Assembly (NCBI GenBank): GCA_026706985.1
Contig: JAPOXR010000053.1
Coordinates: 1 to 63,685, forward strand
Length of the DNA stretch: 63,685 nucleotides
Direction of reading: 5' to 3'
From: Paracoccaceae bacterium
GTDB taxonomy: Bacteria > Pseudomonadota > Alphaproteobacteria > Rhodobacterales > Rhodobacteraceae
Below, piece by piece: positions 43,864 to 53,298 of the stretch. The first letter of the stretch is position 1; every line of letters begins with the position of its first letter. A model generated the notes under the pieces. The model was not told where the DNA came from and searched no databases. It saw only the letters and a program-made list of their open reading frames with translations. Made by a program: the position numbers and the translations under genes.

Positions 43864-44815
43864 ACTTAGGCGCTACCGCCTGAAGCGGGCCTTTGCGATT
43901 TCCCGCGGAAGTCGCAGCGAGGCCTGCGTGTTGGTGGTACGGATTGAACAGGATGGCGTCATCGGCAGTGGCGAATGTGTGCCTTATGCCCGCTATGGGG
44001 AAACTGTGGAAAATGTGACCGAGGCCATCCTGTCGCTGCAGCCGCCATTTGACCGGCGGCAACTTCAGAGGCTTCTTCCCCCGGGAGCCGCCCGCAACGC
44101 TGTGGATTGTGCGTTTTGGGATCTGGAAGCCAAGCAGAGTGGCCGACGGGTATGGGAACTTGCCGGCCTGGAGTTACCTGAGCCGGTATCCACGGCCCTG
44201 ACACTCTCATTGGATACACCGGAATCCATGCGCGTCCGGGCTAGGGAGAATGCGGATTTTCCAATACTTAAGATTAAGCTGGGCGGCGGAGCGGCCGACA
44301 TCGCGCGTATTGAGGCGGTACGTGAAGGATCGCCTGACGCCCGCCTGATCGTAGATGCCAATGAGGGCTGGAGCAGGCACGAGTTTGCTGAACTTGTGAA
44401 GACCTTCGGTGAGCTGGGGGTTGAGATGGTGGAGCAGCCGTTTCCGGCCGGCGAGGATGATTCACTGGCCGATGCCGATTGCCCGTTTGATGTCTGCGCT
44501 GATGAGAGCTGCCATGGGGTGGAATCCTTTGAACGGCTGCCGGCAGGCTACTCGATGATCAATATCAAACTCGACAAGACCGGCGGCCTGACCGAGGCGC
44601 TGGAACTCAGGCGCCGCGCCCGCGATGCCGGGTATCGTGTCATGATCGGCTGCATGATCGGCTCGTCCCTTGGCACCGCACCGGCTCTGCTGGTGGCCCA
44701 GGGCGCCGATGTTGCGGATCTGGATGGTCCGCTCCTTCTGGCCGAAGACCATCCGATTCCGCTTCACTTTGAGAAGAATCGTATAGCACCCTCGGAGCCG
44801 GGGCTCTGGGGATGA
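43844..44815 (+). CDS. dgcA: Enolase-superfamily dipeptide/N-acetyl-glutamate epimerase DgcA
   Basis: A 323-residue enolase-superfamily enzyme of the muconate-lactonizing/dipeptide epimerase branch. The catalytic lysines are in LKIKLGG and NIKLDK, and the metal ligands in DANEGW, MVEQPF and CADES. Paired with DgcN it should process N-acetylated glutamate in D-glutamate use; dipeptide epimerase is the older name. The start at 43844 lies inside the dgcN 3' end, so the two are translationally coupled. Confidence 0.85.
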   Translation: MVKLSVELRRYRLKRAFAISRGSRSEACVLVVRIEQDGVIGSGECVPYARYGETVENVTEAILSLQPPFDRRQLQRLLPPGAARNAVDCAFWDLEAKQSGRRVWELAGLELPEPVSTALTLSLDTPESMRVRARENADFPILKIKLGGGAADIARIEAVREGSPDARLIVDANEGWSRHEFAELVKTFGELGVEMVEQPFPAGEDDSLADADCPFDVCADESCHGVESFERLPAGYSMINIKLDKTGGLTEALELRRRARDAGYRVMIGCMIGSSLGTAPALLVAQGADVADLDGPLLLAEDHPIPLHFEKNRIAPSEPGLWG

Positions 44816-44857
44816 ACATCACAGGTCCGATCGTGTGAAACAGGGGAAGGCGGGGAA

Positions 44858-45715
44858 ATGAGTCGCACTGTTTATCTGAATGGCGGATATATGGCCGAGG
44901 AGAGCGCCAAGGTTTCAATTTTTGACCGCGGATTCCTGTTGGCGGATGCGGTTTATGAGGTCACTTCCGTCCTCAATGGCAAGCTCCTGGATTTCGACGG
45001 CCATATGGAACGGCTGAAACGTTCGCTGGGTGAGCTGGATTTCCGGTTCGAAGTGAACCGGGATGAATTGCTCAAGGTGCAGCTTGAATTGGTACGCCTG
45101 AACGAAATCGATGAAGGTATCGTCTATCTCCAGATAACCCGGGGTGTATGCGACCGCAGTTTCAAATTCCCGGATGCCGGTGTGCAGCCGACCATTCTGA
45201 TGTTCACGCAGCACCGCACCGCTCTCAATCCGGCAGATCCCGAAACCGGCATCCGCGTCATTTCCACCGAGGATCTGAGATGGGGTCGGCGGGACATCAA
45301 GACCGTGCAGCTGCTCTTTCCCAGCATGGCGAAAATGCAGGCGGTGCGGGCAGGTGCTGACGATGCGTTTCTGGTGCAGGATGGCGAAGTCACCGAGGGA
45401 ACGGCCTATAACGCCTATATCGTGACCAAAAACGGCACCATTGTGACCCGTCAGCTGTCCACCGATATATTGCATGGCATCACCCGTGCGACGATGCTGC
45501 GTTATGCGCGTGAGGCGCAGATGCAGGTCGAAGAACGCCCCTTCACGATTGAAGAGGCGAAATCCGCCGCCGAAGCCTTCATCACTTCAGCTTCGAATTA
45601 TGTCATGCCGGTGGTGGAAATTGACGGCGTCAAGCTGGGGGATGGAAGGCCCGGCCCGGTAAGCAGGCGGTTACGTGAATTGTATATTGAGGAGAGTTTG
45701 AAAACGGCAATCTGA
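44858..45715 (+). CDS. dat: D-amino-acid aminotransferase
   Basis: A 285-residue fold-type IV PLP enzyme. SRTVYLNGGYMAEESAKVSIFDRGFLLADAVYEVT is the D-amino-acid transaminase start; the PLP lysine lies in RRDIKTVQLL, and the cofactor-phosphate loop in GTAYNAYIV. It interconverts D-alanine and D-glutamate with their keto acids. Coming 42 bases after dgcN-dgcA, it completes a D-glutamate catabolic set. GGGGAAGGCGGGG precedes the ATG. Confidence 0.9.
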   Translation: MSRTVYLNGGYMAEESAKVSIFDRGFLLADAVYEVTSVLNGKLLDFDGHMERLKRSLGELDFRFEVNRDELLKVQLELVRLNEIDEGIVYLQITRGVCDRSFKFPDAGVQPTILMFTQHRTALNPADPETGIRVISTEDLRWGRRDIKTVQLLFPSMAKMQAVRAGADDAFLVQDGEVTEGTAYNAYIVTKNGTIVTRQLSTDILHGITRATMLRYAREAQMQVEERPFTIEEAKSAAEAFITSASNYVMPVVEIDGVKLGDGRPGPVSRRLRELYIEESLKTAI

Positions 45716-45716
45716 G

Positions 45717-45747
45717 GCAGCGGCGGGGATCAGGTCTTTTCCGCTGC
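45717..45747. terminator. Hairpin between convergent dat and the DUF2064 gene
   Basis: GCAGCGG (45717-45723) pairs with CCGCTGC (45741-45747) across a 17-base loop that holds a TTTT run. It lies between facing stop codons and may terminate one or both transcripts. Confidence 0.3.
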
Positions 45748-46344
45748 GTGGAAATCGTCAATTGTATCCACATCCCGCAGTGTATCGGCATATTGAATCG
45801 ATCTGCCGCGCAGCGAACGGACCGAATCAGCCAGGGCAAATTGGCTGGACCATCTCACATCATTGAATAGTCCGCCCGGGTGCCGCCGGAAGCGCCCCAT
45901 CGCGATGAGCCAGAATCCCCCATCGCTGCAGGGGCCGAATACCGTGCCGTGTCCGCGCAGCAGTCTGAACGCGGCTGCAACCCGCTTCCGGTCAATGGCG
46001 GGGATGTCGGAACCAATGATGGCGATGTCTCCCGGGGGCAGCGACAGGAACACCCGCTGCATCCGGTCACCGAGACTGCCGCCACCCTGAGCCAGCCTCG
46101 GAATCTGCAGTGGCCAGGCCTGGCTGTCGTGAACGGCCTTGTCCGGGGCGACCGCGAGCAGTGTCCGCCATCGTGTGTCGGAACCTACGGATCTGATCAG
46201 CCTCTGCGTCTGCCGGTGGTACCAGGCGGAGGCGGCGACGGCACCGAGGTCTTTCGCCAACCGTGTTTTGACGCGGCCGGGACGGGGATCCTTGACAAAA
46301 ATGACCAACCAGCGCCCGGATCGGTTTTCAGGCAAAGAATGCAT
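45730..46344 (-). CDS. DUF2064 / TIGR04282-type glycosyltransferase-like protein
   Basis: A 204-residue nucleotidyltransferase-fold protein with FVKDPRPGRVKTRLAKDLG near the start and IAIIGSDIPAI plus GPCSDGGFWLIAMG later. These are the marks of the DUF2064 family, some members of which are linked to arsenosugar formation. Its last-gene position after dapD-dapE (17-base overlap with dapE) may simply be co-transcription. The role here is unknown. Confidence 0.75.
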   Translation of the reverse strand: MHSLPENRSGRWLVIFVKDPRPGRVKTRLAKDLGAVAASAWYHRQTQRLIRSVGSDTRWRTLLAVAPDKAVHDSQAWPLQIPRLAQGGGSLGDRMQRVFLSLPPGDIAIIGSDIPAIDRKRVAAAFRLLRGHGTVFGPCSDGGFWLIAMGRFRRHPGGLFNDVRWSSQFALADSVRSLRGRSIQYADTLRDVDTIDDFHAAEKT

Positions 46345-47479
46345 CTAAAATCCGCAGATAGGTTTCCTTCAATTCCCGGATATCTTTGAGCGCAACGCGC
46401 TCGTCGGTCTGATGCATTGTTGCACCGACAAGCCCGTATTCCACGACTGGGCAATGTTCCCGGATGAAGCGCGCATCGGAGGTGCCGCCTGAGGTGGAAA
46501 GTTCCGGCACCCGCCCGGTCACGCTCTCCACAGCCTTGACAACCAAATCCGAAAACCCACCCGGAGGGGTCAGGAAACTCTCTCCCGAAACCTGTGTCTC
46601 AAGGCTGATGTGAAGATCGAATTCCGCCGCCACTGACTCGGCTTTCCGGCGCAGACGCTCGGTCAGCTCCGCCGATGTGTGCAGGTCATTGAAGCGGATA
46701 TTCACCTTGGCACGGCATTGACCGGGGATGACATTGGCAGCCGGATTGCCGGTGTCGATGCCGGTTACAGCCAATGTTGAGGGCGAGAAACTCTCCGAAC
46801 CATTATCGAGGGGTTCCCGGCTGATTTCATCCGCCAGCCGGGCGATCGCCGCCGCGGCATTCCGCGCGCGTTCAGGATAGGCGGAATGCCCCTGTTTTCC
46901 CTCGGCATCAAATGTGATGTTCATGGAACCGCGCCGACCGATCTTGATCATTTCGCCGGGCGTTGACGGGCAGGTCGGCTCGCCCACCAGACAGACATCC
47001 ATCCGCTCGCCATGGGCGCGCATCCAGTCAAGTATGGCGACAGTGCCGTCGGTGGCGGTGGCTTCCTCATCTCCGGTGACGGTGACAACGACGGATCCGG
47101 CTTCCGGGCGGTGACGCACAAATTCAATCGCCGCGGCGGTGAAGGCAGCCACACCGGATTTCATATCCGCCGCACCGCGGCCCCAGATGAACCCGTCGAC
47201 AATTCTGCCGCTGAAGGGCGGGTGGGTCCAACCTGCCGCATCGCCGGGCGGAACAACATCGGTGTGACCGTTGAAGCCGAATACCGGCCTGTCCGCTGGC
47301 CCGTCATATCGGGCAAACAGATTTGCCACCCCGTTGCGGTCGCAGCGCATACAGCGGAAACCGGCGTCACCGAAGAGTGAATTCAGCAGCTCAATCGCGC
47401 CGCCTTCCGCCGGGGTCACGGATTGGCAGCGGATCAATCGCGCCGTCAGCTCAACCGCGTCTAGGTTAGTGGAATTCAT
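46328..47479 (-). CDS. dapE: Succinyl-diaminopimelate desuccinylase
   Basis: A 383-residue M20 metallopeptidase of lysine/diaminopimelate synthesis. Zinc and catalytic residues are in FNGHTDVVPPGD, GRGAADMKSG and TGDEEATATDGT, with the C-terminal histidine in GLVGATMHQTDE. It removes succinate from N-succinyl-LL-diaminopimelate. It starts 15 bases after dapD, with which it forms an operon. Confidence 0.95.
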   Translation of the reverse strand: MNSTNLDAVELTARLIRCQSVTPAEGGAIELLNSLFGDAGFRCMRCDRNGVANLFARYDGPADRPVFGFNGHTDVVPPGDAAGWTHPPFSGRIVDGFIWGRGAADMKSGVAAFTAAAIEFVRHRPEAGSVVVTVTGDEEATATDGTVAILDWMRAHGERMDVCLVGEPTCPSTPGEMIKIGRRGSMNITFDAEGKQGHSAYPERARNAAAAIARLADEISREPLDNGSESFSPSTLAVTGIDTGNPAANVIPGQCRAKVNIRFNDLHTSAELTERLRRKAESVAAEFDLHISLETQVSGESFLTPPGGFSDLVVKAVESVTGRVPELSTSGGTSDARFIREHCPVVEYGLVGATMHQTDERVALKDIRELKETYLRILDAFFA

Positions 47480-47493
47480 GACAGGTACGGGAT

Positions 47494-48321
47494 TCAGTCG
47501 CGCAGCAACTCATTGATACCGGTCTTGCTGCGGGTGCGTGCATCAACCCTTTTGACAATGACCGCACAATAGAGATGGACGCCGCCGGCGCTCGGCATCG
47601 AGCCGGCGACCACAACCGAATAGGGTGGCACTTCACCATAGAAGATTTCGCCGCTCGCCCGATCGACGATCTTGGTTGACTGACCGATGAAGACACCCAT
47701 ACCGAGTACCGATCCTTCGCGGATAATGACACCCTCGACAACCTCCGAGCGGGCTCCGATGAAGCAGTTGTCCTCAATGATGGTGGGTCCGGCCTGCATT
47801 GGCTCGAGCACGCCGCCGACGCCGACGCCGCCTGACAGGTGCACATCGCGGCCGATCTGCGCACAGGACCCCACGGTTGCCCAGGTGTCGACCATGGTGC
47901 CGGAATCCACATAGGCACCCAGATTGACAAAACAGGGCATCAGGACAACGCCCGGCGCCAAGTAAGCCGATCGCCGGACGATGCAGTTGGGCACTGCCCG
48001 GAACCCGGCATCGCTCCACTCTGAGGCGTTCCAGCCGGCGAATTTGCTGTCAACTTTATCCCACCAGCCGCCTCCCTGCGGCCCGCCGGACTGTAATTCC
48101 ATGCCACGGATACGGAAACCGAGCATAACCGCTTTTTTGGCCCATTGATTCACTGTCCAGGAGCCGTCTTCCTGCCGCTCGGCGACCCGAAGCCGACCTT
48201 TATCCATCGCGTCCAATGCCGAAGTGATGGAGTTCCGCACCGCGCCGTCCGTATCCGGCGTAATGGTATCGCGCTGCTCCCAAGCGGACTCTATGGCAGT
48301 TTCAAGTTCATCAAATGACAT
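47494..48321 (-). CDS. dapD: Tetrahydrodipicolinate N-succinyltransferase
   Basis: A 275-residue left-handed beta-helix acyltransferase with hexapeptide repeats ([49 protein letters not shown]). It adds succinate to tetrahydrodipicolinate, the step before DapC/DapE in diaminopimelate synthesis. It leads dapD-dapE. ATG 48321. The 86-base upstream gap contains a short stem (48358-48373, GCGCCT/AGGCGC). Confidence 0.95.
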   Translation of the reverse strand: MSFDELETAIESAWEQRDTITPDTDGAVRNSITSALDAMDKGRLRVAERQEDGSWTVNQWAKKAVMLGFRIRGMELQSGGPQGGGWWDKVDSKFAGWNASEWSDAGFRAVPNCIVRRSAYLAPGVVLMPCFVNLGAYVDSGTMVDTWATVGSCAQIGRDVHLSGGVGVGGVLEPMQAGPTIIEDNCFIGARSEVVEGVIIREGSVLGMGVFIGQSTKIVDRASGEIFYGEVPPYSVVVAGSMPSAGGVHLYCAVIVKRVDARTRSKTGINELLRD

Positions 48322-48407
48322 TCGGAGTCTCCATCTGGCAGAATTCGTGCACGGACCGCGCCTCTGCAGGCGCCGCTATGAGCGGATAATCAAAAGCCGA
48401 AACCCGC

Positions 48408-49295
48408 TCAACCTGAATTGAGGACCGCTTCACAGGATGCGGGAAGATCCGCCATCACATAATCACGGACCCCGCGACGCGGCTGAGCCGGCTCTTTGGG
48501 CGGATTCTTCAACTGCTCCAGATAGTCGGTGACCCACCAGGCCAGTGTCTCATCACACCCGTCTCCACCCTTTGACAACTCCGCCACCGTCGGCGACTGG
48601 GTAATGCATTCCGGTGAATCCTGCGGGCATTTCAGCCGAATATGGAAGTGGTAATTATGGCCATAGAGCGGGCGGATCCTCTGCAGCCACTGCCGGTCTC
48701 CGCCGGCATTCTCACACATATTGATCTTCACCGCCGCGGCGACGAAAATCCGGTCCGTGCGCGGGTCCTTTGCCGCGGACTTCAATATCCGCATATGCGC
48801 ATCGCTCCAGTTTTCATTGACAGCGGTCTGGTCACGGGTGCGCACCGAGATCGAAGACAGATCCTCGCGCTCCTGCCGGGTCAGATCGAGCCGGTCCGGC
48901 GGCAGCATCCAGATATCGGCATCCAGCCCGATCTGGTGTGATCTGTGTCCGGAGGTCATCGGCCCGCCCCGGGGCTGCGAGATATCGCCGATATACAGAC
49001 CCGCCCAGCCGGCTTCCACTGCCGCAAGGCTCAGTTTCCGCAGATAATCGATGATTACGGGATGGCCCCAATTGCGGTTTCGGCTGAGACGCATCGCCTG
49101 CCATGTCGGGCCGGTTTCCGGCAACTCAACCAGACCGGATGCGCAGCCCCTGGCGTAGCTTCCGATTGCCGCCGGTGGTTGATCGGATGCTGTCTTGAGA
49201 GCGCCGAACAGCTGATTGGCGCGTTCTTCAGCCGAAGCGCTGCCGATGGTGAACACAGCAGCCAGCACGGCGAGTGTTCCGGTAGAAGCGTTCAT
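48408..49295 (-). CDS. mepA: Penicillin-insensitive murein endopeptidase
   Basis: A 295-residue exported peptidoglycan hydrolase (M74). A signal peptide (residues 1-22) precedes the LAS-fold zinc motifs: GHRSHQIGLDADIW (H...D) and GHNYHFHIRLKCP (HxH). It cuts D-Ala-mDAP cross-links in the periplasm. It overlaps the MFS gene upstream as ATGA. Confidence 0.9.
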   Translation of the reverse strand: MNASTGTLAVLAAVFTIGSASAEERANQLFGALKTASDQPPAAIGSYARGCASGLVELPETGPTWQAMRLSRNRNWGHPVIIDYLRKLSLAAVEAGWAGLYIGDISQPRGGPMTSGHRSHQIGLDADIWMLPPDRLDLTRQEREDLSSISVRTRDQTAVNENWSDAHMRILKSAAKDPRTDRIFVAAAVKINMCENAGGDRQWLQRIRPLYGHNYHFHIRLKCPQDSPECITQSPTVAELSKGGDGCDETLAWWVTDYLEQLKNPPKEPAQPRRGVRDYVMADLPASCEAVLNSG

Positions 49296-50599
49296 TCGGT
49301 GATCCTTTCATGACTGACCCATCTCAGCAACCAGAGGCCGAGCAGGAAGAGCAGAATGAGCGGCGTTACTCCCAGCCTCTGATCGCCGGTTATTGCTGTT
49401 GTGAGGGCGATCATAAACGGAGCGATAAAGGATGTCGCCTTGCCTGCGAAAGCGTAGATTCCGAAGGCTTCGGTCATGCGTCGTGGATTTGCCTGTCTGG
49501 TCATCATGGAACGGGAAGCGGCTTGAATTGTGCCACCGGCACCGCCAATGACACAACCGCAGAAAATGAACAGAAAGTCGGGCCAGCGGGAAGTCGGCGC
49601 TACCGGTATTCCGAACACCATGTCGCGGGAGGTGGCAAAGATCATGGCGCAGACCACCGTCAGAAGCAGGATTGACACGGTGATGACCGGTTTCGGCCCC
49701 CAATGCCGATCCGCATAGCCGCCGCACCAGGTGAAAACAGTGCCGCAGACCAAAATGGCGACACCGAACATGCCGGTCTGGACAACTGACCAACCCAGAA
49801 CACCGGCCGCATAGATGCCGCCGAAAGCGTAGAGGCCGTTCAGCGCGTCGCGATACAGCATTGAAGATCCAAGGAAAGCGAACAGGCTCGGCTCCCGGGG
49901 AAGCCGGCGGATCGTCCGCAGCAGCCCGTTCAGGGTTTCGCCGTCCACCGGTTGTGGTTTATCACGGCACCACAGGAAAAAAGGCAGCATGAACAACACG
50001 AACCATATTGCGGCGAAGGGGCCGACTGTTCTGGTGCCTTCCCGTGATTCCGGGTCCAATCCGAAAGCCGGGGGATTTCCGACTATGGTCACGCCGGCTT
50101 CATTCTCGGCGAAAAATATCAGGATGATGATCAGTGACAGGATTCCCCCGGCATAACCGAAGGCCCAGCCGGCACCGGAAATCAGGCCGACATCCTTCCG
50201 CGGGCCGAGCGCCGGCAGCATCGCATTGACGAGCACGGTGGCGCACTCGGCACCAACCAGGCACAGGCCGAAGAAAATCAGCGGCCAGTGATAGTTACTT
50301 CCCGGAAGCGCCCACCAGAGAGCAAAGGCGGAAGAGGCGCAGAGCGCGGAAAAACCGATAATCCAGATGCGCCTTGTGCCGGTTCCATCCGCAACTGAAC
50401 CGAGGAGCGGTGCGGTTACAGCAATGCTCATGCCGACAAAGGTGAGCATCCACCCCCAGACTTGTTGCCCGAGAACCGGGTCGCCGACTACCGAGGACAC
50501 GAAGTAAGGGGCGAAAATGAAAGTCAATAGGAGGGTGAAGAATGGTTGACTGGCCCAGTCAAAAAACATCCAGCCCCAGACGCGCCTGTTGAAACCCAC
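49292..50599 (-). CDS. UMF1-family MFS transporter
   Basis: A 435-residue inner-membrane protein with about twelve hydrophobic helices. VWGWMFFDWASQPFFTLLLTFIFAPYF is the opening typical of UMF1/Atg22-like MFS proteins, found at residues 7-33; SVADGTGTRR follows helix 2. The substrate is unknown in bacteria. It is co-transcribed with mepA (stop and start share ATGA), which could hint at export or recycling of a cell-wall product, but that is only suggestive. Confidence 0.85.
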   Translation of the reverse strand: MGFNRRVWGWMFFDWASQPFFTLLLTFIFAPYFVSSVVGDPVLGQQVWGWMLTFVGMSIAVTAPLLGSVADGTGTRRIWIIGFSALCASSAFALWWALPGSNYHWPLIFFGLCLVGAECATVLVNAMLPALGPRKDVGLISGAGWAFGYAGGILSLIIILIFFAENEAGVTIVGNPPAFGLDPESREGTRTVGPFAAIWFVLFMLPFFLWCRDKPQPVDGETLNGLLRTIRRLPREPSLFAFLGSSMLYRDALNGLYAFGGIYAAGVLGWSVVQTGMFGVAILVCGTVFTWCGGYADRHWGPKPVITVSILLLTVVCAMIFATSRDMVFGIPVAPTSRWPDFLFIFCGCVIGGAGGTIQAASRSMMTRQANPRRMTEAFGIYAFAGKATSFIAPFMIALTTAITGDQRLGVTPLILLFLLGLWLLRWVSHERITE

Positions 50600-50927
50600 G
50601 ATACCGCCGTTGCAAGATGATGCTGAATGCGACGACTGAACAGGAGGATAGGCGGGTTGTCAAGTTTTGCGCCCTCCGCAATCAACAGTCCTGCTACAGC
50701 TTCGGTGCCTCCGGGAAAACTCCGCCTGTGCAATATCCATTGCGGAAGCAGGGTGAATCGTGGGATGAATCCAAGTGCAGAAATCTGCCGCACTCAGTCA
50801 TTTCTGTCTGGCAATCAGTGCGGCTTATCCAATGCGTGGGATTGTGATCGATGCCCCCGCCGCACGATGGCTTGCGAAGCCGGACCGGTATCCCTATTTG
50901 TTCAGTTGTTCTGAATGGGAGCTGAAA
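50600..50927. other. Divergent intergenic stretch before yggT
   Basis: About 330 bases. A frame upstream of yggT is open from 50775 but begins with unrelated sequence and is not supported. No repeat or RNA signature is seen. It should hold promoters for the MFS and yggT genes. Confidence 0.4.
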
Positions 50928-51203
50928 ATGGAGTCACTTGTGGCGATCGTCTTGCTGGCGCTGGAAGTGCTGACCTTCGTGGTCCTGGCACATGTCATCA
51001 TGAGTTGGCTGATCTCGTTCAATGTGTTGAATCCGAGACAGGAATTCGTGGCCATGATATGGCAGGGCCTCAATCGGCTGCTGGACCCTTTTTACTCGCG
51101 CATCCGCCAATTCATGCCGAATACCGGCGCATTGGACCTGTCGCCATTGGTGCTGTTTTTCGGCATCTATGCGCTGCGCATCATCATCAGCAATAATTTC
51201 TGA
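50928..51203 (+). CDS. yggT: YggT-family membrane protein
   Basis: A 91-residue YggT protein with two membrane helices: LVAIVLLALEVLTFVVLAHVIMSWLISFNVLN and LSPLVLFFGIYALRIII, separated by the conserved NRLLDPFYSRIRQFMPN loop. Linked by others to cell shape and osmotic tolerance. Start at ATG 50928 with GGGAG six bases upstream. Confidence 0.85.
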   Translation: MESLVAIVLLALEVLTFVVLAHVIMSWLISFNVLNPRQEFVAMIWQGLNRLLDPFYSRIRQFMPNTGALDLSPLVLFFGIYALRIIISNNF

Positions 51204-51271
51204 TCAAGCCCGGTCCCCGCCGGACAGCGGCATGATGCTGTCCGGCAGGAAAACTCAAATGCCCCCGCGCC

Positions 51272-51907
51272 TCAGTGCAGGAATGCGGCCTGACTACCCC
51301 AGAGTTGTTTAACCCGCTTATCGCGCCCGCAGGCTTCCCGATAGCGCTTATAGGCTTCCGACTGGCGGATGAATCCAAACCGGGTGATAACTGTCTTGTC
51401 GCCGAGATAGTAATCCTGATGCCGGTCTTCGGCCCGGTAAAATTTGCCCGCATCGATGATCGGGGTGACGATTTCCATGCCGAGCGCCTTCGCCGCCGCT
51501 GCCTTTGAGGCCTCCGCCGTCGCCCGCTGACGCTCGCCGTCAACGAATAATGCTGTGCGGTAGCTTGGCCCCCGGTCGCAGAACTGACCGTTGGCATCGG
51601 TCGGATCAACGCTTCGCCAATATTTATCGAGCAAAGTTCGGAGTGAGACGGTTGAGGGGTCAAACTCGATCTTGACGGCTTCGTAATGACCGCCTCTGCC
51701 GGCCGAGACGGCCTTGTAGGTGGGGTTGTCCGAGGTGCCGCCGGTATATCCCGAAACCGTGGAAGTGACGCCTGAAACCGAGTCGAAATCCGATTCGACG
51801 CACCAGAAACAACCTCCCGCAACGGTGATTGACTCGGCCGCCGCGGCCATGCCCCAAATGGACAGTCCCACCGCCAGGGCGAGGCCTCTGAACTGCTGTG
51901 TTTTCAT
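51272..51907 (-). CDS. msrA: Peptide methionine sulfoxide reductase MsrA, predicted exported
   Basis: A 211-residue MsrA. The catalytic GCFWC lies just after a hydrophobic leader (GLALAVGLSIWGMAAAAES), so the enzyme is probably periplasmic, unlike the usual cytoplasmic MsrA. RHQDYY and GYTGG segments are present. It reduces methionine-S-sulfoxide. Start at ATG 51907 with AAGGAG six bases upstream; GTG 51922 is less likely. It is 21 bases after argG and probably in its operon. Confidence 0.9.
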   Translation of the reverse strand: MKTQQFRGLALAVGLSIWGMAAAAESITVAGGCFWCVESDFDSVSGVTSTVSGYTGGTSDNPTYKAVSAGRGGHYEAVKIEFDPSTVSLRTLLDKYWRSVDPTDANGQFCDRGPSYRTALFVDGERQRATAEASKAAAAKALGMEIVTPIIDAGKFYRAEDRHQDYYLGDKTVITRFGFIRQSEAYKRYREACGRDKRVKQLWGSQAAFLH

Positions 51908-51928
51908 TCCAAACTCCTTCACTGTCAG

Positions 51929-53161
51929 TCAACGTCCGTAATCGGAACGCACACGCCGTTCGCGTTCCGCCAATAATCTGAGCCGCAGCGCATTCAACCG
52001 GATAAAGCCCGTTGCATCCTGCTGATCGTAGGCGCCGGCATCATCTTCGAATGTCACATGCTCTTCCGAATACAGCGAACAGGGTGAGTGCCTTCCCACC
52101 GTATTCACGCTGCCCTTATACAGTTTCAGCCGCACCGTTCCGGTGACATTGGTCTGACTCCTGTCGATCAGCGCCTGCAGCATTTCCCGCTCGGGGCTGA
52201 ACCAGAAGCCGTTATAGATAAGTTCCGCATAGCGGGGCATCAACTCATCCTTGAGATGACCGGCACCGCTGTCGAGTGTGATTTGCTCAATACCGCGATG
52301 CGCCTCCAACAGAATTGTTCCCCCGGGAGTTTCGTAGATTCCGCGGGATTTCATTCCGACAAAGCGGTTCTCGACCAGATCGAGGCGGCCGATCCCATGC
52401 TTTCCGCCAAGGCGGTTCAACTCGGTGAGAATTTCAGCCGGCGAGGCGCCGGCACCATTCAGCCCGACCGCATCGCCGGCCCGAAAGTCGATCTCGATTG
52501 TTTCCGCCGCATCCGGCGCCGATTCCGGATCGACCGTGCGCTGGTAAACATAGGGTGGGGCCTCCCTGCCGGGGTCCTCAAGAACTTTTCCTTCGGACGA
52601 GGTGTGCAGCAGATTGGCGTCCACCGAAAACGGAGCCTCGCCCTGCTGGTCCTTGGTGATCGGAATCTGATGATTTTCGGCAAATTCCAACAGCTTGGTC
52701 CGGCTGCCCAGTTTCCATTCCCGCCATGGCGCGATCACTTGGATCGACGGGTTGAGCGCATAGGCGGAGAGTTCAAAGCGAACCTGGTCATTGCCTTTGC
52801 CGGTGGCTCCGTGAGCGATGGCGTCGGCACCGGTTTCCTCCGCAATCTCGATCAACCGCTTCGCGATCAATGGGCGGGCGATGGAGGTTCCAAGCAGATA
52901 CAACCCCTCATAGAGAGCATTGGCGCGGAACATGGGGAAAATGTAATCGCGCGCGAACTCCTCCCGCAGATCCTCGATCCGGATATCGCGGATCCCGAGC
53001 AGTTCCGCCTTCCGGCGGGCCGGTTCCAGCTCTTCGCCCTGTCCGAGGTCCGCTGTGAAGGTTACGACCTCGGCATCATACTCCGTCTGCAGCCATTTCA
53101 GGATGATGGAGGTGTCGAGACCGCCGGAATAGGCCAGCACCACCTTTCGGATTGAATTCAT
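51929..53161 (-). CDS. argG: Argininosuccinate synthase
   Basis: A 410-residue enzyme of arginine synthesis. [18 protein letters not shown] is the ATP PP-loop, [13 protein letters not shown] and PWREW follow, and the citrulline-binding GVGRIDLVENR-like motif reads [19 protein letters not shown]. It joins citrulline and aspartate. Start at ATG 53161 with GGGAAAG upstream; the longer frame to 53179 adds residues with no homology. First gene of an argG-msrA unit. Confidence 0.95.
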   Translation of the reverse strand: MNSIRKVVLAYSGGLDTSIILKWLQTEYDAEVVTFTADLGQGEELEPARRKAELLGIRDIRIEDLREEFARDYIFPMFRANALYEGLYLLGTSIARPLIAKRLIEIAEETGADAIAHGATGKGNDQVRFELSAYALNPSIQVIAPWREWKLGSRTKLLEFAENHQIPITKDQQGEAPFSVDANLLHTSSEGKVLEDPGREAPPYVYQRTVDPESAPDAAETIEIDFRAGDAVGLNGAGASPAEILTELNRLGGKHGIGRLDLVENRFVGMKSRGIYETPGGTILLEAHRGIEQITLDSGAGHLKDELMPRYAELIYNGFWFSPEREMLQALIDRSQTNVTGTVRLKLYKGSVNTVGRHSPCSLYSEEHVTFEDDAGAYDQQDATGFIRLNALRLRLLAERERRVRSDYGR

Positions 53162-53298
53162 CGAACTTTCCCGCTTCAACCGTTGGCGGGTCTAAAGCCA
53201 TTTCACAGTGCAGGCAATGTGGCCTGTTCAGGCGGCGCCGCATCGGTAGTATGGAGGCGGTCAGGTGTAATTGTGCCCGTTGGTATGAGGTGAGGCAT

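Noticed and set aside
52088-53155. A 355-codon frame on the plus strand
   Set aside because: It lies wholly opposite argG and shows no domain.
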